Source: Oscillospiraceae bacterium
GTDB taxonomy: Bacteria > Bacillota > Clostridia > Oscillospirales > Ruminococcaceae
DNA: 38,623 nucleotides
Assembly: GCA_022508925.1 (NCBI GenBank)
Contig: JAFLUF010000011.1
Location: 1-38,623 of the forward strand
Direction of reading: 5' to 3'
The notes beneath the pieces are model-generated. The model was not told the DNA's origin and ran no database searches. It was given only the letters and a program-made list of their open reading frames with translations. Of the stretch, positions 30,068 to 38,493 are shown one piece after another (the first letter of the stretch is position 1; every line of letters begins with the position of its first letter). Made by a program: the position numbers and the translations under genes.

Positions 30068-30109
30068 TATATAAAACAGTTTGTTTCGGTATATTCTGAT
30101 GTGTACTGT

Positions 30110-30925
30110 TTACAGCGTTCTGTTCATGCTTCCCATCTGATATCCGCCGAGGTCTAATGTGACATACAAAAAGCCAAGCTCATGAAGATACTCGCAAAGC
30201 GGCTCGGAAATTTCGGGGCGGGTTATTTTTTCAAACTCGGAACGGTCGATCTCAATTCGCGCGATGTTCCCATGATTATCATGAATACGCACACGCACCT
30301 GATGAAATCCCAGATCAAGCAGCCGCTGTTCCGCCTTGTCTACCATAGCGAGCTTTTCCTCGGTTATAGTCTCTCCGTAGACAAACCGCGATGACAGGCA
30401 GGCGAACGACTGCTTATCCCATGTGGAAAGCCCCATTTCCTTAGAAAGCTGACGTATCTCCTCTTTGTTGAGTTCTGCCTCTCTCAGCGGGCTTTTGATA
30501 TCCAATTCCGCCACGGCAATAAGTCCCGGACGGTAGTCGCCGTTGTCGTCTGTGTTAGAGCCTTCGCAGACATATGAAATCCCGCGCTCCGCGGCGATGT
30601 TCAGTATCTTTGTAAACAGCTCACGCTTGCAAAGATAACAGCGGTTTTTGGGATTTTGCGAAAAGCCCTCGATCGAAAGCTCCTCGGAATCGACAATGAT
30701 ATGCTCTATTCCCTGTTCTTTACAAAAAGTGACCGCTTCGTTCAATTCTCTTTCGGGAAACGAGCACGACCGCGCGGTCACGGCAATAGCTTTCTCTCCT
30801 AAAACGTCATGCGCGGTTTTAAGCAGAAATGTCGAATCAACACCCGAAGAAAACGCGACAGCTACGCTCCCGAGCTTTCGCAGATATGCTTCAAGCTTTT
30901 GTTTTTTCTCATGCAGTGCGTCCAT
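30110..30925 (-). CDS. larE: ATP-dependent sacrificial sulfur transferase LarE
   Basis: PP-loop enzyme that adenylates the pyridinium dinucleotide intermediate and inserts sulfur in making the nickel-pincer nucleotide. The 271-residue protein shows the PP-loop VAFSSGVDSTFLLKTA (about residues 23-38), the segment NRCYLCKRELF, and SFACLSSRFVYGE, whose Cys is in the position of the sacrificial cysteine of the Lactobacillus enzyme. It follows larC by 12 bp with GGAGG as ribosome binding site. The operon order is larB-larC-larE. Confidence 0.93.
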   Translation of the reverse strand: MDALHEKKQKLEAYLRKLGSVAVAFSSGVDSTFLLKTAHDVLGEKAIAVTARSCSFPERELNEAVTFCKEQGIEHIIVDSEELSIEGFSQNPKNRCYLCKRELFTKILNIAAERGISYVCEGSNTDDNGDYRPGLIAVAELDIKSPLREAELNKEEIRQLSKEMGLSTWDKQSFACLSSRFVYGETITEEKLAMVDKAEQRLLDLGFHQVRVRIHDNHGNIARIEIDRSEFEKITRPEISEPLCEYLHELGFLYVTLDLGGYQMGSMNRTL

Positions 30926-30937
30926 GAATTTCCTCCG

Positions 30938-32200
30938 TCAGTTCTCTTCAAGACGTTTTTTTATTTCGTCAAGTGATAAGTTTTGCTCCTTTGCGATACG
31001 GGCTAAATCGTCATACTCGTACTTTTCGCGCTTTACGCCGTAGCCCGCGGATATTTTACGTTTTATCCCGCCAAACGGCGTATTTACCGTTTCAATTTTT
31101 CTGTCGAGAATATATCGGCGCGTTTCGGTTTCTCTTACGCCTATCGTCGAGGTATGAGCAAATATCAAGCACACCATTTTTTCCCTGTCCTCTTCTTTGC
31201 ACATAACTCTGAGCAAAGTTCCGGGACGGGATTTTTTCATGCCTATCGGCACTGTATAAACCTCGAGCGCTCCGCCCTCAAACAGCCGTTCCACAGCGAA
31301 CGCGATATCCTCGGCGGTCATATCGTCTACATTGCAGGACAGCTCGAAAACAGAATCGGTCTTGTCCTCGCTTTCTCCGGTATCGCCAATAAACGCGCGG
31401 ACGCAGTTTGCCGCAGGAAAATCCTTTTTTCCCATACCATAGCCGATTGCCTTTGTTTTCATTACAGGCATATCTCCGAAGCGGTCGGCAAAATGCTTTA
31501 AAAGCGCCGCTCCGGTTGGCGTACAAAGCTCGCCGTTTATTTTTCCGCCGTAGATAGGCACGTCTTTAAGAATATATGCCGTAGCGGGAGCTGGCACGGG
31601 AAGAATGCCATGCGCGCATTTTACAGTGCCGCATCCGACATGAATGGGAGAAACAACTGTCTCGTCGGGTGATAACTCATTCATAAGCAGACACACGGCG
31701 GTTATATCCGCAACGGCGTCCATCGTTCCGACCTCGTGGAAATGGATATCCGATACGGGAACTCCGTGGGCTTTGCTTTCCGCTTCGGCTATAAGCCCGT
31801 AAACCGCGAGAACGTCATTTTTTACAGCCTCGGAAATATTCAGCGACAACACTATTCGCTCTATATCGCTCATGCTTGAGTGGTGGTGATGTGTGTGCTC
31901 GTGGTGATGCTCATGCTCGTGGGAATGTCCGTGTTCATTTCCGTGGTGATGTTCATGAGAATGCTCATGTTCGTGGTGATGCATATCTTCATTTTCTTCC
32001 TCACCGTGAACCTTTACCGAAATATGCGTTCCGGTTATTCCGCACTTTACGAATCTTTCCATTACATATTCAACATCGGGAATATTAAGCGAATTAAGCT
32101 TTTCAATAAATCTCTCAGGCTCGGGAAGCAGCTCCATAAACGCCGCCGCGAGCATATCGCCCGCCGCACCCATTGAGCAGTCTATATACAAGGTCTTCAT
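30938..32200 (-). CDS. larC: Nickel-pincer cofactor biosynthesis protein LarC (nickel insertion)
   Basis: CTP-dependent nickel insertase that completes the pincer cofactor. From ATG 32200 it has 420 residues, beginning YIDCSMGAAGDMLAAAF as in the family. A long His/Glu-rich stretch (about residues 68-108) probably stores or binds nickel. The larC1 half continues through SDIHFHEVGTMDAVADI, and the larC2 half through FELSCNVDDMTAEDIAFAVE to the C terminus. In L. plantarum the two halves are joined by a programmed frameshift; here they are one continuous frame. I rejected the longer in-frame start at 32380 because its 60 extra residues overlap larB and are Arg-rich non-family sequence. The start overlaps the larB stop by 4 bp (ATGA). 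Confidence 0.94.
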   Translation of the reverse strand: MKTLYIDCSMGAAGDMLAAAFMELLPEPERFIEKLNSLNIPDVEYVMERFVKCGITGTHISVKVHGEEENEDMHHHEHEHSHEHHHGNEHGHSHEHEHHHEHTHHHHSSMSDIERIVLSLNISEAVKNDVLAVYGLIAEAESKAHGVPVSDIHFHEVGTMDAVADITAVCLLMNELSPDETVVSPIHVGCGTVKCAHGILPVPAPATAYILKDVPIYGGKINGELCTPTGAALLKHFADRFGDMPVMKTKAIGYGMGKKDFPAANCVRAFIGDTGESEDKTDSVFELSCNVDDMTAEDIAFAVERLFEGGALEVYTVPIGMKKSRPGTLLRVMCKEEDREKMVCLIFAHTSTIGVRETETRRYILDRKIETVNTPFGGIKRKISAGYGVKREKYEYDDLARIAKEQNLSLDEIKKRLEEN

Positions 32201-32952
32201 TTTTTTACCTCCATGTGGTTTATCATGCCCGCGAGATATCCCGCGCCGAAACCGTTGTCGATATTGACAACAGAAACTCCGCTCGCGCAGGAATTTAGCA
32301 TTGACAAAAGCGCGGAAAGTCCGCCGAACGACGCGCCGTAGCCCACGCTTGTCGGAACGGCAATAACGGGACAGTCGCACAGTCCGCCGATAACGCTTGC
32401 GAGAGCGCCCTCCATTCCCGCGACAGCTACAACTACGCTTGCGGTCATTATATCCTCTTTGTGCGAGAGCAACCGGTGAAGTCCCGCCACTCCCACATCG
32501 TAAACGCGCGTGACCTTATTGCCCATAAACTCCGCGGTAAGCGCCGCTTCCTCCGCTACGGGAATATCGCTTGTCCCGCCCGTTGCCACAACGACAGTGC
32601 CTATTCCGTCCGCTTCCGGCTGTTCACCGACAAAGCCTATCTCAGCGGTTTCGTGATAAACGAGCGGGTGAGATTTAGCGGCTATCGCCGCGGCTTCGGG
32701 AGAAAGTCGGGTGATAAGAACACGCTCTTGCCCGTTTTTCTTCATAGTATCTATAATACCAATGATCTGTTCGGGCGTTTTCCCCGCTCCGTAGATAACC
32801 TCAGCCTGTCCCTGCCTCAGCTTTCTGTGCAGGTCTACCTTGGCAAAGCCTATGTCCTCAAACGGCTCGGTTTTCAGCTTTAAAAGCGCCTCGTCCACCG
32901 ACATGGCGCCGTTCTTTACTGACTCAAGAATTTGTCTTGCTTCGCTGTTCAT
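32197..32952 (-). CDS. larB: Nickel-pincer cofactor biosynthesis protein LarB
   Basis: Carboxylates and hydrolyses nicotinic acid adenine dinucleotide in the first step of nickel-pincer cofactor synthesis. The 251-residue protein has the PurE-like C-terminal half. Readable segments are VDLHRKLRQGQAEVIYGAGK, VVATGGTSDIPVAEEAALTA, DVGVAGLHRLL, VAVAGMEGALASVIGGL and PTSVGYGASFGGLSALLSML. I chose ATG 32952 (MNSEARQIL), which follows GGGGG; the in-frame ATG at 32997 lies inside an upstream hairpin region. It is the first gene of larB-larC-larE; larA is not in the window. Confidence 0.94.
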   Translation of the reverse strand: MNSEARQILESVKNGAMSVDEALLKLKTEPFEDIGFAKVDLHRKLRQGQAEVIYGAGKTPEQIIGIIDTMKKNGQERVLITRLSPEAAAIAAKSHPLVYHETAEIGFVGEQPEADGIGTVVVATGGTSDIPVAEEAALTAEFMGNKVTRVYDVGVAGLHRLLSHKEDIMTASVVVAVAGMEGALASVIGGLCDCPVIAVPTSVGYGASFGGLSALLSMLNSCASGVSVVNIDNGFGAGYLAGMINHMEVKK

Positions 32953-32979
32953 TTGTTTCCCCCGCAATGTCGTAATAAT

Positions 32980-33009
32980 AGCGGTCCCGCCGATCAATGC
33001 GGAACCGCT
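32980..33009 (-). other. Hairpin upstream of larB
   Basis: AGCGGTCCC (32980-32988) pairs with GGAACCGCT (33001-33009), nine pairs with one G-U on one strand, and a 12-base loop. It lies between the small-membrane-protein gene and larB. No T-run follows on the minus strand, so its role as terminator, attenuator or stability element is open. Confidence 0.5.
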
Positions 33010-33021
33010 GTTTGTTAAAAA

Positions 33022-33339
33022 TCACTTTTTATTCTTGAAAAGCACTGCCTTTATAACGCCCTTCGGGTCTTTTATCAGAAGAATTACGATCCATATGACC
33101 AGCCCGAGCGCCACAACGGACAACCCGAGATATAAGTCGTTGAGCATATCCTCAGGCGTGGGAGTAAAAAACTCCGCGCCGACTCCGACATACTCAAACA
33201 CCGCGTCTACCAGCCACATAAGAGACGCTCCCCAGAACATCAGGCACAGCACGCCCTCTGAATATTTATTGTCGGGAGCGTTTTTATACCAGACGACCGT
33301 GGTAATAACAGCGGCAAAAACCGCGGTAAGCAAGGTCAT
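33022..33339 (-). CDS. Small membrane protein, unknown function
   Basis: A 105-residue protein with three hydrophobic segments: LLTAVFAAVITTVVWY (about residues 3-18), VLCLMFWGASLMWLVDAVF (about 30-48) and LYLGLSVVALGLVIWIVILL (about 69-88), ending in a basic tail. No family was recognised. It lies 12 bp after the 132-residue protein, with which it shares the pattern of a WGAS/WGGS-like motif in the middle segment, and the two are probably one transcription unit. The ribosome binding site is weak, suggesting coupled translation. Confidence 0.75.
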   Translation of the reverse strand: MTLLTAVFAAVITTVVWYKNAPDNKYSEGVLCLMFWGASLMWLVDAVFEYVGVGAEFFTPTPEDMLNDLYLGLSVVALGLVIWIVILLIKDPKGVIKAVLFKNKK

Positions 33340-33351
33340 TTTTAACGAGCC

Positions 33352-33750
33352 TCAGCTTTCGGAGCGCTTTTCCCTGCGCTTTTCAATTGAAGAAGCGACG
33401 GCAACCATTCCTGCCCACACTGCCGTTACGACAGCAGACATAGCTACGCCCGCGGTAGCCATTTCATTGAACATTTCCGCCATTTCAACAGGATCGGACA
33501 TTGCTGTAAGGAACGGGAACACAGCCGAAAGCTCTCCGTGCCAGATATGCTCGAATACAAGCAGAGCCGAACCGCCCCACAACATATTATTAAGCCATCT
33601 GAGCTTTCTCGAAAGCGGCAGCTTATACTCAGTCTCAATATCAGCGTCATCACCGTGAAGCTGTGACATTTCGATCTCTCTTGATCTGATAACCTTTGAA
33701 GCTACGGTGGTAATAACCGCCTCAGTGACAGGAACGATAAAACAAGCCAT
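33352..33750 (-). CDS. Small membrane protein, unknown function
   Basis: A 132-residue protein. An N-terminal hydrophobic segment (ACFIVPVTEAVITTVASKVI) is followed by a charged stretch, then a conserved-looking core LRWLNNMLWGGSALLVFEHIWHGE and FPFLTAM, a second hydrophobic segment (AGVAMSAVVTAVWAGMVAVA), and a Lys/Arg/Glu-rich tail. Family unknown. A strong AGGAGG ribosome binding site and a perfect consensus promoter lie upstream, so the gene is probably well expressed. The His and Glu in FEHIWHGE could bind a metal, but this is a guess. Confidence 0.78.
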   Translation of the reverse strand: MACFIVPVTEAVITTVASKVIRSREIEMSQLHGDDADIETEYKLPLSRKLRWLNNMLWGGSALLVFEHIWHGELSAVFPFLTAMSDPVEMAEMFNEMATAGVAMSAVVTAVWAGMVAVASSIEKRREKRSES

Positions 33751-33833
33751 TGTGTTGTCCTCCTAATATTTCTGTATCAGCGTGTAAATAAGCAACATTC
33801 TGTGTTAAATCAGTCAATACCGATACTTATTAT

Positions 33834-33862
33834 ATTATACAACCGATTACAGATTTTGTCAA
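33834..33862 (-). promoter_or_regulatory. Perfect consensus sigma-A promoter for the small membrane protein pair
   Basis: On the minus strand TTGACA (33862-33857) and TATAAT (33839-33834) with exactly 17 bp between. The transcript would have a leader of about 77 nt before the ATG at 33750. Confidence 0.88.
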
Positions 33863-33931
33863 GTACATTTTAACGAGGACATTGAACACAAAATAATTGC
33901 CCGAAAGTTTTTCAAATTTTAAAAAAAATAC

Positions 33932-33960
33932 TTGACAAATTTATACAAGGATATTATAAT
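33932..33960 (+). promoter_or_regulatory. Perfect consensus sigma-A promoter for tetR-CPBP
   Basis: TTGACA (33932-33937) and TATAAT (33955-33960) with a 17-bp spacer. The last base of the -10 box is the first base of the palindromic operator. Confidence 0.9.
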
Positions 33961-33983
33961 ACAATTGTTATATAACAATTGTA
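33960..33983 (+). promoter_or_regulatory. 24-bp perfect palindrome, probable TetR-family operator
   Basis: Half-site TACAATTGTTA followed by TA and its exact reverse complement. It covers the end of the -10 box and the expected transcription start of the TetR-family gene that begins 18 bp downstream. This is the classic geometry for self-repression. Confidence 0.85.
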
Positions 33984-34001
33984 ATTCAAGAGGTGAAGAC
34001 A

Positions 34002-34577
34002 ATGCCGCCAAAGGCAAGGATAACAAAGGAAATGGTGATAGAAGCGGGCTTGAATATAGTTCGAAGCGAAGGAACAGAAAGTCTGAATGTCCGCAGAATA
34101 GCTGCCGAGCTTAAATGCTCCACGCAGCCGGTTATGTATCACTACAAAACGGTGGACGAGCTGAAAGCCGATATTTACGCCGCCGCGGACGAATTCCACA
34201 CGGAATATATCATGACGCCGAATAAGAACATCAATGACCCCCTGCTTTCCATAGGACTTAATTATATACGCTTTGCGGAAAAAGAAAGATTTCTGTTCAG
34301 GTTTCTGTTTCAGTCCGATAAATTCAGTAATATCGGTTTTAAAGAAATGTTGGATGGAAGTGACCATGATTTCCTGATAAAGCCTCTCGCTGAGCAGACC
34401 GGACTTGCGCCCGAGCAGGCAAAAACAGTATTTGAGACGCTGTTTATCTGCGTTCACGGATTCGCGAGCCTGCTTGCGAATAATTCCATGGAATACAGCG
34501 AGGAGCACTTCGCCGAGGTACTGACCACAGTTTTTATGGGCACCATCGGTTTTATCATGAGAGGAGAAGAAAAATGA
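34002..34577 (+). CDS. TetR/AcrR family transcriptional regulator
   Basis: A 191-residue repressor. The N-terminal helix-turn-helix is readable as LNVRRIAAELKCSTQPVMYHYKTVDELKADI (about residues 26-56 in pieces: RIAAELKCSTQPVMYHY is the core). The C-terminal ligand domain begins with a long helix and is not specific enough to name a ligand. I chose ATG 34002 because the ribosome binding site AAGAGGTG overlaps the alternative GTG at 33993. The gene's stop overlaps the CPBP gene start by 4 bp (ATGA), so the regulator probably controls that protease together with itself through the palindrome. Confidence 0.92.
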   Translation: MPPKARITKEMVIEAGLNIVRSEGTESLNVRRIAAELKCSTQPVMYHYKTVDELKADIYAAADEFHTEYIMTPNKNINDPLLSIGLNYIRFAEKERFLFRFLFQSDKFSNIGFKEMLDGSDHDFLIKPLAEQTGLAPEQAKTVFETLFICVHGFASLLANNSMEYSEEHFAEVLTTVFMGTIGFIMRGEEK

Positions 34578-35323
34578 AAAAGCTTTTTGAAAAAAATGAG
34601 GTAATGTTCGCGGTAGTGCTGATAATCATCTACGTTGTCGGATCGAGCGTTATATTGAACATTTCCGATGACGCGCTTGTGCAGAATATCGGCGGAGCCG
34701 CCTTCAATGCCGTGATGACGGTGCTGTTGTTTATCTTCATCAGGAAAAACGACCTTATGAAGCACGTCGGGCTTTGCCGCTCGGAGGTTTCCGCGGCAAA
34801 AATGTGGTTTTACATCCCGCTTGTTTTATGCGCGACGTTGACGCTGTTTTTCGGTATCGGACTTGAACTGTCACCTCTTGCGACAGTCTTCCGCACAATA
34901 AAAATGCTTTTTGTCGGTTTTCTTGAAGAGGTCATCTTCAGGGCTTTTCTGTTCAAGGGCATTTGCAAAAGCAACGTCACCAGAGCCATTATAATCTCCT
35001 CGGTGACATTCGGCATAGGGCATATCGTAAATCTCTTCAACGGCTACGACATCTTCGGCAACATTACGCAGATCGTCTTTGCGGTCGCCGTAGGCTTTAT
35101 GCTGGTGTTTATTTTCCACAGAACAGGCAGTCTGATAGCGTGTATCGGTTTCCACTCTCTCAATAACTGCGTGACCGGCTTTGCTTCCGGCGAATACCTT
35201 ATAAATGTCCTCGGCAGTGAACAGACCGCAGGATTAGCAGCAGCGGGAGCCAAGATCGTAATAATAGCCATCTATTTGATATATGTGATAAAGCTTCCCA
35301 AAAGGCAATTGACACGATCATGA
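34574..35323 (+). CDS. CPBP family intramembrane glutamic endopeptidase
   Basis: A 249-residue multi-pass membrane protein of the CPBP (Abi/CAAX prenyl protease-like) family. The catalytic motifs are GFLEEVIFRAFLFKGI (EExxxR, about residues 115-130), FGIGHIVNLFNG (second His site), and FHSLNNC (third motif). About eight hydrophobic segments are seen. Bacterial members act in bacteriocin self-immunity, peptide processing or regulation; no bacteriocin gene is seen here. It is translationally coupled to the TetR regulator. Confidence 0.88.
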   Translation: MKKLFEKNEVMFAVVLIIIYVVGSSVILNISDDALVQNIGGAAFNAVMTVLLFIFIRKNDLMKHVGLCRSEVSAAKMWFYIPLVLCATLTLFFGIGLELSPLATVFRTIKMLFVGFLEEVIFRAFLFKGICKSNVTRAIIISSVTFGIGHIVNLFNGYDIFGNITQIVFAVAVGFMLVFIFHRTGSLIACIGFHSLNNCVTGFASGEYLINVLGSEQTAGLAAAGAKIVIIAIYLIYVIKLPKRQLTRS

Positions 35324-35330
35324 CAGAAAA

Positions 35331-35354
35331 GGCGGAAAGCCGCAGCTTTCCGCC
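35331..35354 (-). terminator. Terminator of the collagen-like gene
   Basis: Perfect 10-bp stem GGCGGAAAGC (35331-35340) with GCTTTCCGCC (35345-35354), four-base loop. On the minus strand it is followed by TTTTCTGTC. It lies between the convergent CPBP and collagen-like genes and may also slow + strand transcription. Confidence 0.8.
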
Positions 35355-35369
35355 TCAATTTATGCCGGA

Positions 35370-36791
35370 TCAGGCAAACTGGATTATAATAAGATGCGCG
35401 GATACAGGACTTTCACCGCCGGATTGGTCGGTAAGAGTCAGCGACTCGGAATTACCGGCGGGATTGCGGACGGTGAGTACAGAGTTTTCGGCAGAAGTCT
35501 CTATAAGAGCCATACCCACTATCTGAGAGGTGCCTGTGGCTCTGCCCGCAACTGTGTACGCAAGCTCCGCGCCGTTCAGCGTTATCACAAGCTGACCGGA
35601 TTCGTTTACGCTTGCCTGGAACATTACCAGATATGTACCTATTTCCGCGAGATTAAAGCTCGTGGTGGAAAGACGCGTGATATTTGAACCGCTTGTCGCG
35701 CCGTCCAGCGGGAAGCTGACGTCAGCGCCGGGAGCGACTGTTATTGTGGAATCGGCAGGGATCAGCGCGTAAAAGTCAGCGTATGCCAACGCGTTACCCG
35801 GCTCGCCCTGGGGACCCGCGGGTCCCTGAGGTCCTGTCGCTCCAGTAGCTCCTGTAGCGCCTGTCGCTCCGGTAGCACCTGTTGCCCCGGTAGCTCCGGT
35901 TGCGCCTGTCTCACCGCGAGGACCCTGAGGTCCTGCGGGTCCCTGAGGTCCGGTTTCACCCTGCGGACCCGGCTCGCCCTGCGCTCCCTGAGGACCGGCG
36001 GGTCCTACGGGACCCTGGGGTCCTGTCTCACCGCGGGGTCCCTGAGGTCCTTGCGGTCCTGTCGCGCCTGTAGCTCCTGCCTCGCCTTGTGGACCTGCGG
36101 GACCTACCGGACCCTGAGGACCTGTTTCGCCTTGCGGCCCCTGAGGACCTGCCGCTCCGGTGGCTCCTGTAGCTCCTGTAGCGCCTGTAGCCCCCTGAGG
36201 GCCTGCAGGACCCATGGGTCCCTGAGGTCCCGGCTCACCCTGAGGACCCTGAGGGCCTTGCGGTCCAACGGGTCCTGTAGCACCCGTCTCTCCTGCGGCT
36301 CCCTGAGGGCCGGCCGGTCCTACAGGTCCCTGCGGTCCTGTTTCGCCCTGCGGACCCTGAGGGCCTACCGCTCCTGTTGCGCCTGTGGCACCTGTAGCAC
36401 CCTGAGGACCTGCGGGTCCTACGGGACCTTGAGGTCCCATCTCACCCGCTTCTCCCTGAGGACCGGCTGGACCCTGCGGTCCGGTTGCTCCTTGCGGTCC
36501 CTGAGGACCCTGTGGCCCGGTGGCGCCTACCGGTCCGGTTGCTCCTGTTTCGCCCTGCGGACCCCGAGGTCCGGTTGCCCCGGTTTCACCCTGGGCGCCT
36601 TCAAAACCGCGAGGCCCCATAGGTCCTATAGGTCCGCGCTCACCCTGAGGACCCTGAGGTCCCGCGGGACAATGTATGCAGATATTGCTGCTGTCATCGC
36701 TGCAATTATCTTTGTTATTATTGGAATTGCCGTCAGAGCTTCCGTTGTTGCGGCGGAAGCTGTTATTGTTATTAAAAAACTGTCTGTTCAT
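35370..36791 (-). CDS. Collagen-like repeat protein, BclA-type, probable spore-surface glycoprotein
   Basis: A 473-residue protein in three parts. The N-terminal 43 residues are Asn/Ser-rich with a short Cys cluster (NICIHCPAG) and no ordinary signal peptide. About 96 uninterrupted Gly-X-Y triplets (residues about 44-331) follow, mostly GPQ, GPA, GAT, GET and GEP; Thr in the Y/X positions suggests glycosylation. The last 140 residues are a beta-rich globular domain like the BclA/C1q-TNF-type trimer of exosporium filaments. This layout is typical of filament proteins of the clostridial and bacillar spore surface; mother-cell expression is likely but not shown. The DNA repeat can give false reading frames on the other strand. 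The ribosome binding site is AAAGGAG. Confidence 0.92.
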   Translation of the reverse strand: MNRQFFNNNNSFRRNNGSSDGNSNNNKDNCSDDSSNICIHCPAGPQGPQGERGPIGPMGPRGFEGAQGETGATGPRGPQGETGATGPVGATGPQGPQGPQGATGPQGPAGPQGEAGEMGPQGPVGPAGPQGATGATGATGAVGPQGPQGETGPQGPVGPAGPQGAAGETGATGPVGPQGPQGPQGEPGPQGPMGPAGPQGATGATGATGATGAAGPQGPQGETGPQGPVGPAGPQGEAGATGATGPQGPQGPRGETGPQGPVGPAGPQGAQGEPGPQGETGPQGPAGPQGPRGETGATGATGATGATGATGATGATGATGPQGPAGPQGEPGNALAYADFYALIPADSTITVAPGADVSFPLDGATSGSNITRLSTTSFNLAEIGTYLVMFQASVNESGQLVITLNGAELAYTVAGRATGTSQIVGMALIETSAENSVLTVRNPAGNSESLTLTDQSGGESPVSAHLIIIQFA

Positions 36792-36814
36792 AATATTCTC
36801 CTTTGTATTTATCG

Positions 36815-36838
36815 ATCGGGATCAATAATGATCCCGAT
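36815..36838 (-). other. Hairpin in the leader of the collagen-like gene
   Basis: ATCGGGATCA (36815-36824) pairs perfectly with TGATCCCGAT (36829-36838), loop ATAA. It lies about 25 bp before the start codon. A weak sigma-A-like site (TAAACA-17 bp-TATAAT on the minus strand) lies further upstream, so the palindrome may be a leader hairpin or an operator near the start point. Confidence 0.55.
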
Positions 36839-36925
36839 GTATAGCATTATATTCTTTTGGGAGAATATTGTTTACAGTAAAACAAGCCGCGCATTTTAGT
36901 CCGCTTATCATATTTCTTCAAAAAG

Positions 36926-36958
36926 ATACCCGCAGTGTACACAGTACTCTGCGGGTAT
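36926..36958 (-). terminator. Terminator of the NSS transporter gene
   Basis: ATACCCGCAG (36926-36935) pairs with CTGCGGGTAT (36949-36958), with an inner GTAC/GTAC pairing in the 13-base loop. On the minus strand it is followed by CTTTTTG. The rest of the 36792-37014 gap holds the collagen-gene leader and no gene. Confidence 0.75.
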
Positions 36959-37014
36959 TTGTTATAGAAAATAATACAGCTTTCAACCCGGACAAACTCT
37001 GCGCATGGCAGAAA

Positions 37015-38415
37015 TTATAAACCCACGCCAAGCGATTTCAGGAATAAGATCACCAGCATAACAGGCGCGATAAACTTTATCATCACTGTATAAAGCCTCT
37101 TTCTGCCCATTTTGCCGCCGGTTTTTTCGACCTCTTCAACAACCGTTCCGGGCTTTAATATCCAGCCTATCAGAATACAGGTGCTGATAGCGACTATCGG
37201 CATAAGGATATTATTGCTGACAAAGTCCATTACATCGAGAATTTGCGCGGAGCTGCCCGTCGGAAGCGTAATATCAAAGTAAAGAAGGTTATATCCGAAG
37301 CACACTGATATTCCCATTACAAGCGCGATCGCCGTTTCTATCAGAACCGCCTTGTTTCTTGAAACACGGAATTTATCCATTATTCCCGAAACCACCGCTT
37401 CCATGATGGAAACAGCGCTTGTAAGAGCCGCAAATAGCACCATTACAAAGAACAGACATCCCACGATATGCCCGATATCTCCCATAGCGTCAAACACCTT
37501 CGGCAGCGTTACAAACATCAGACCGGGGCCCGACGCGTCCATTCCCTCCCGCCCGGCAAAGGTATACAGCGCCGGAATGATCATCACTCCTGCCAGCATC
37601 GCAACCACAGTGTCAAATATCTCGATCTGGTTTATAGATCTCGCGAGCTTCGCGTCATCGCTTAGATATGAGCCGTAAGTTATCATAATTCCCATTGCCA
37701 CGCTCAGACTGAAGAACATCTGCCCCATGGCGTCCAGCACAACGGTAAGAAATCTACCGACCGTCATTCCGCTGAAATCGGGTATCAGATAGATAGCGAG
37801 CCCCTCTAATCCCGTGCGTTCTGTTCCGTCCGCGTCTGTATGACTGATAGTGACGGAAAATACAGCGATCGCAATGACAAGCACTATTAAAATAGGCATA
37901 AGTACCTTGGAAAAAGACTCGATGCCCTTATTGACTCCACGGAACACGATAAATGCCGCAACCGCGAGAAATATGACCATCATTATGACAGGCTCTGCCT
38001 CGGTGGAAATAAATCCTGTAAAATAGCCGTCCGCGGCTGTTTGCTCGCCCTGTCCCGTGACATAAGCCAGAAAATATTTCAACACCCACCCGCCGATAGC
38101 GCAATAATATGGCATGATAATGACCGGAACAAGACTCGCGACAACACCGAGCCATTTCCATTTTTTACTCAGCTTGCCATAGGCCACAAGCGGGCTTTGC
38201 TTGGTCTTGCGTCCGATAGCTACCTCTGTTATCAAAAGCGTAAAGCCGAAGGTCAGCGACAATATGATATACACCAACAGAAACATTCCCCCGCCGTCTT
38301 TCGCGGCGAGGTAAGGAAACCTCCAGATATTGCCGAGTCCGACCGCGCTGCCTGCTGCCGCAAGGACAAAGCCTATGGCGCCGCCAAACGAATTGCGTTT
38401 TGTCTCTTTTTTCAT
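37015..38415 (-). CDS. Sodium-dependent transporter, neurotransmitter:sodium symporter (NSS/SNF) family
   Basis: A 466-residue membrane protein with about 11-12 hydrophobic segments, the LeuT-like fold. The sodium and substrate site of segment 1 reads AAAGSAVGLGNIWRFPYLA (about residues 17-35), and DGGGMFLLVYI follows, both family hallmarks. Segment 6 includes FFSLSVAMGIMITYGSYLS (about 233-251). The likely cargo is an amino acid; which one cannot be read from sequence alone. The ribosome binding site is GGAGG. It has its own promoter and terminator, so it is probably monocistronic. Confidence 0.94.
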   Translation of the reverse strand: MKKETKRNSFGGAIGFVLAAAGSAVGLGNIWRFPYLAAKDGGGMFLLVYIILSLTFGFTLLITEVAIGRKTKQSPLVAYGKLSKKWKWLGVVASLVPVIIMPYYCAIGGWVLKYFLAYVTGQGEQTAADGYFTGFISTEAEPVIMMVIFLAVAAFIVFRGVNKGIESFSKVLMPILIVLVIAIAVFSVTISHTDADGTERTGLEGLAIYLIPDFSGMTVGRFLTVVLDAMGQMFFSLSVAMGIMITYGSYLSDDAKLARSINQIEIFDTVVAMLAGVMIIPALYTFAGREGMDASGPGLMFVTLPKVFDAMGDIGHIVGCLFFVMVLFAALTSAVSIMEAVVSGIMDKFRVSRNKAVLIETAIALVMGISVCFGYNLLYFDITLPTGSSAQILDVMDFVSNNILMPIVAISTCILIGWILKPGTVVEEVEKTGGKMGRKRLYTVMIKFIAPVMLVILFLKSLGVGL

Positions 38416-38493
38416 CAGTAGACCTCCATATTTTGATTTTTTCCGGAGTATATTGTATGGCTATTACTCCATACCGATATTTGTCATAAATAC

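Noticed and set aside
30938-32200. Programmed frameshift in larC as in Lactobacillus
   Set aside because: The frame is continuous from MKTLYIDC through the larC2 half to the stop.
32197-32380. Longer LarC N terminus starting at 32380
   Set aside because: The extra 60 residues are Arg-rich, overlap larB and precede the family start; ATG 32200 has conventional 4-bp overlap with larB.
35800-36660. Dense short repeats that could be mistaken for a CRISPR array or satellite
   Set aside because: The period is 9 bp and its multiples, in frame, coding for Gly-X-Y triplets; there are no unique spacers.
36051-36899. 282-codon Cys/Arg/Leu/Thr-rich open frame opposite the collagen region
   Set aside because: The repeat composition arises from reading the Gly-X-Y DNA repeat backwards.
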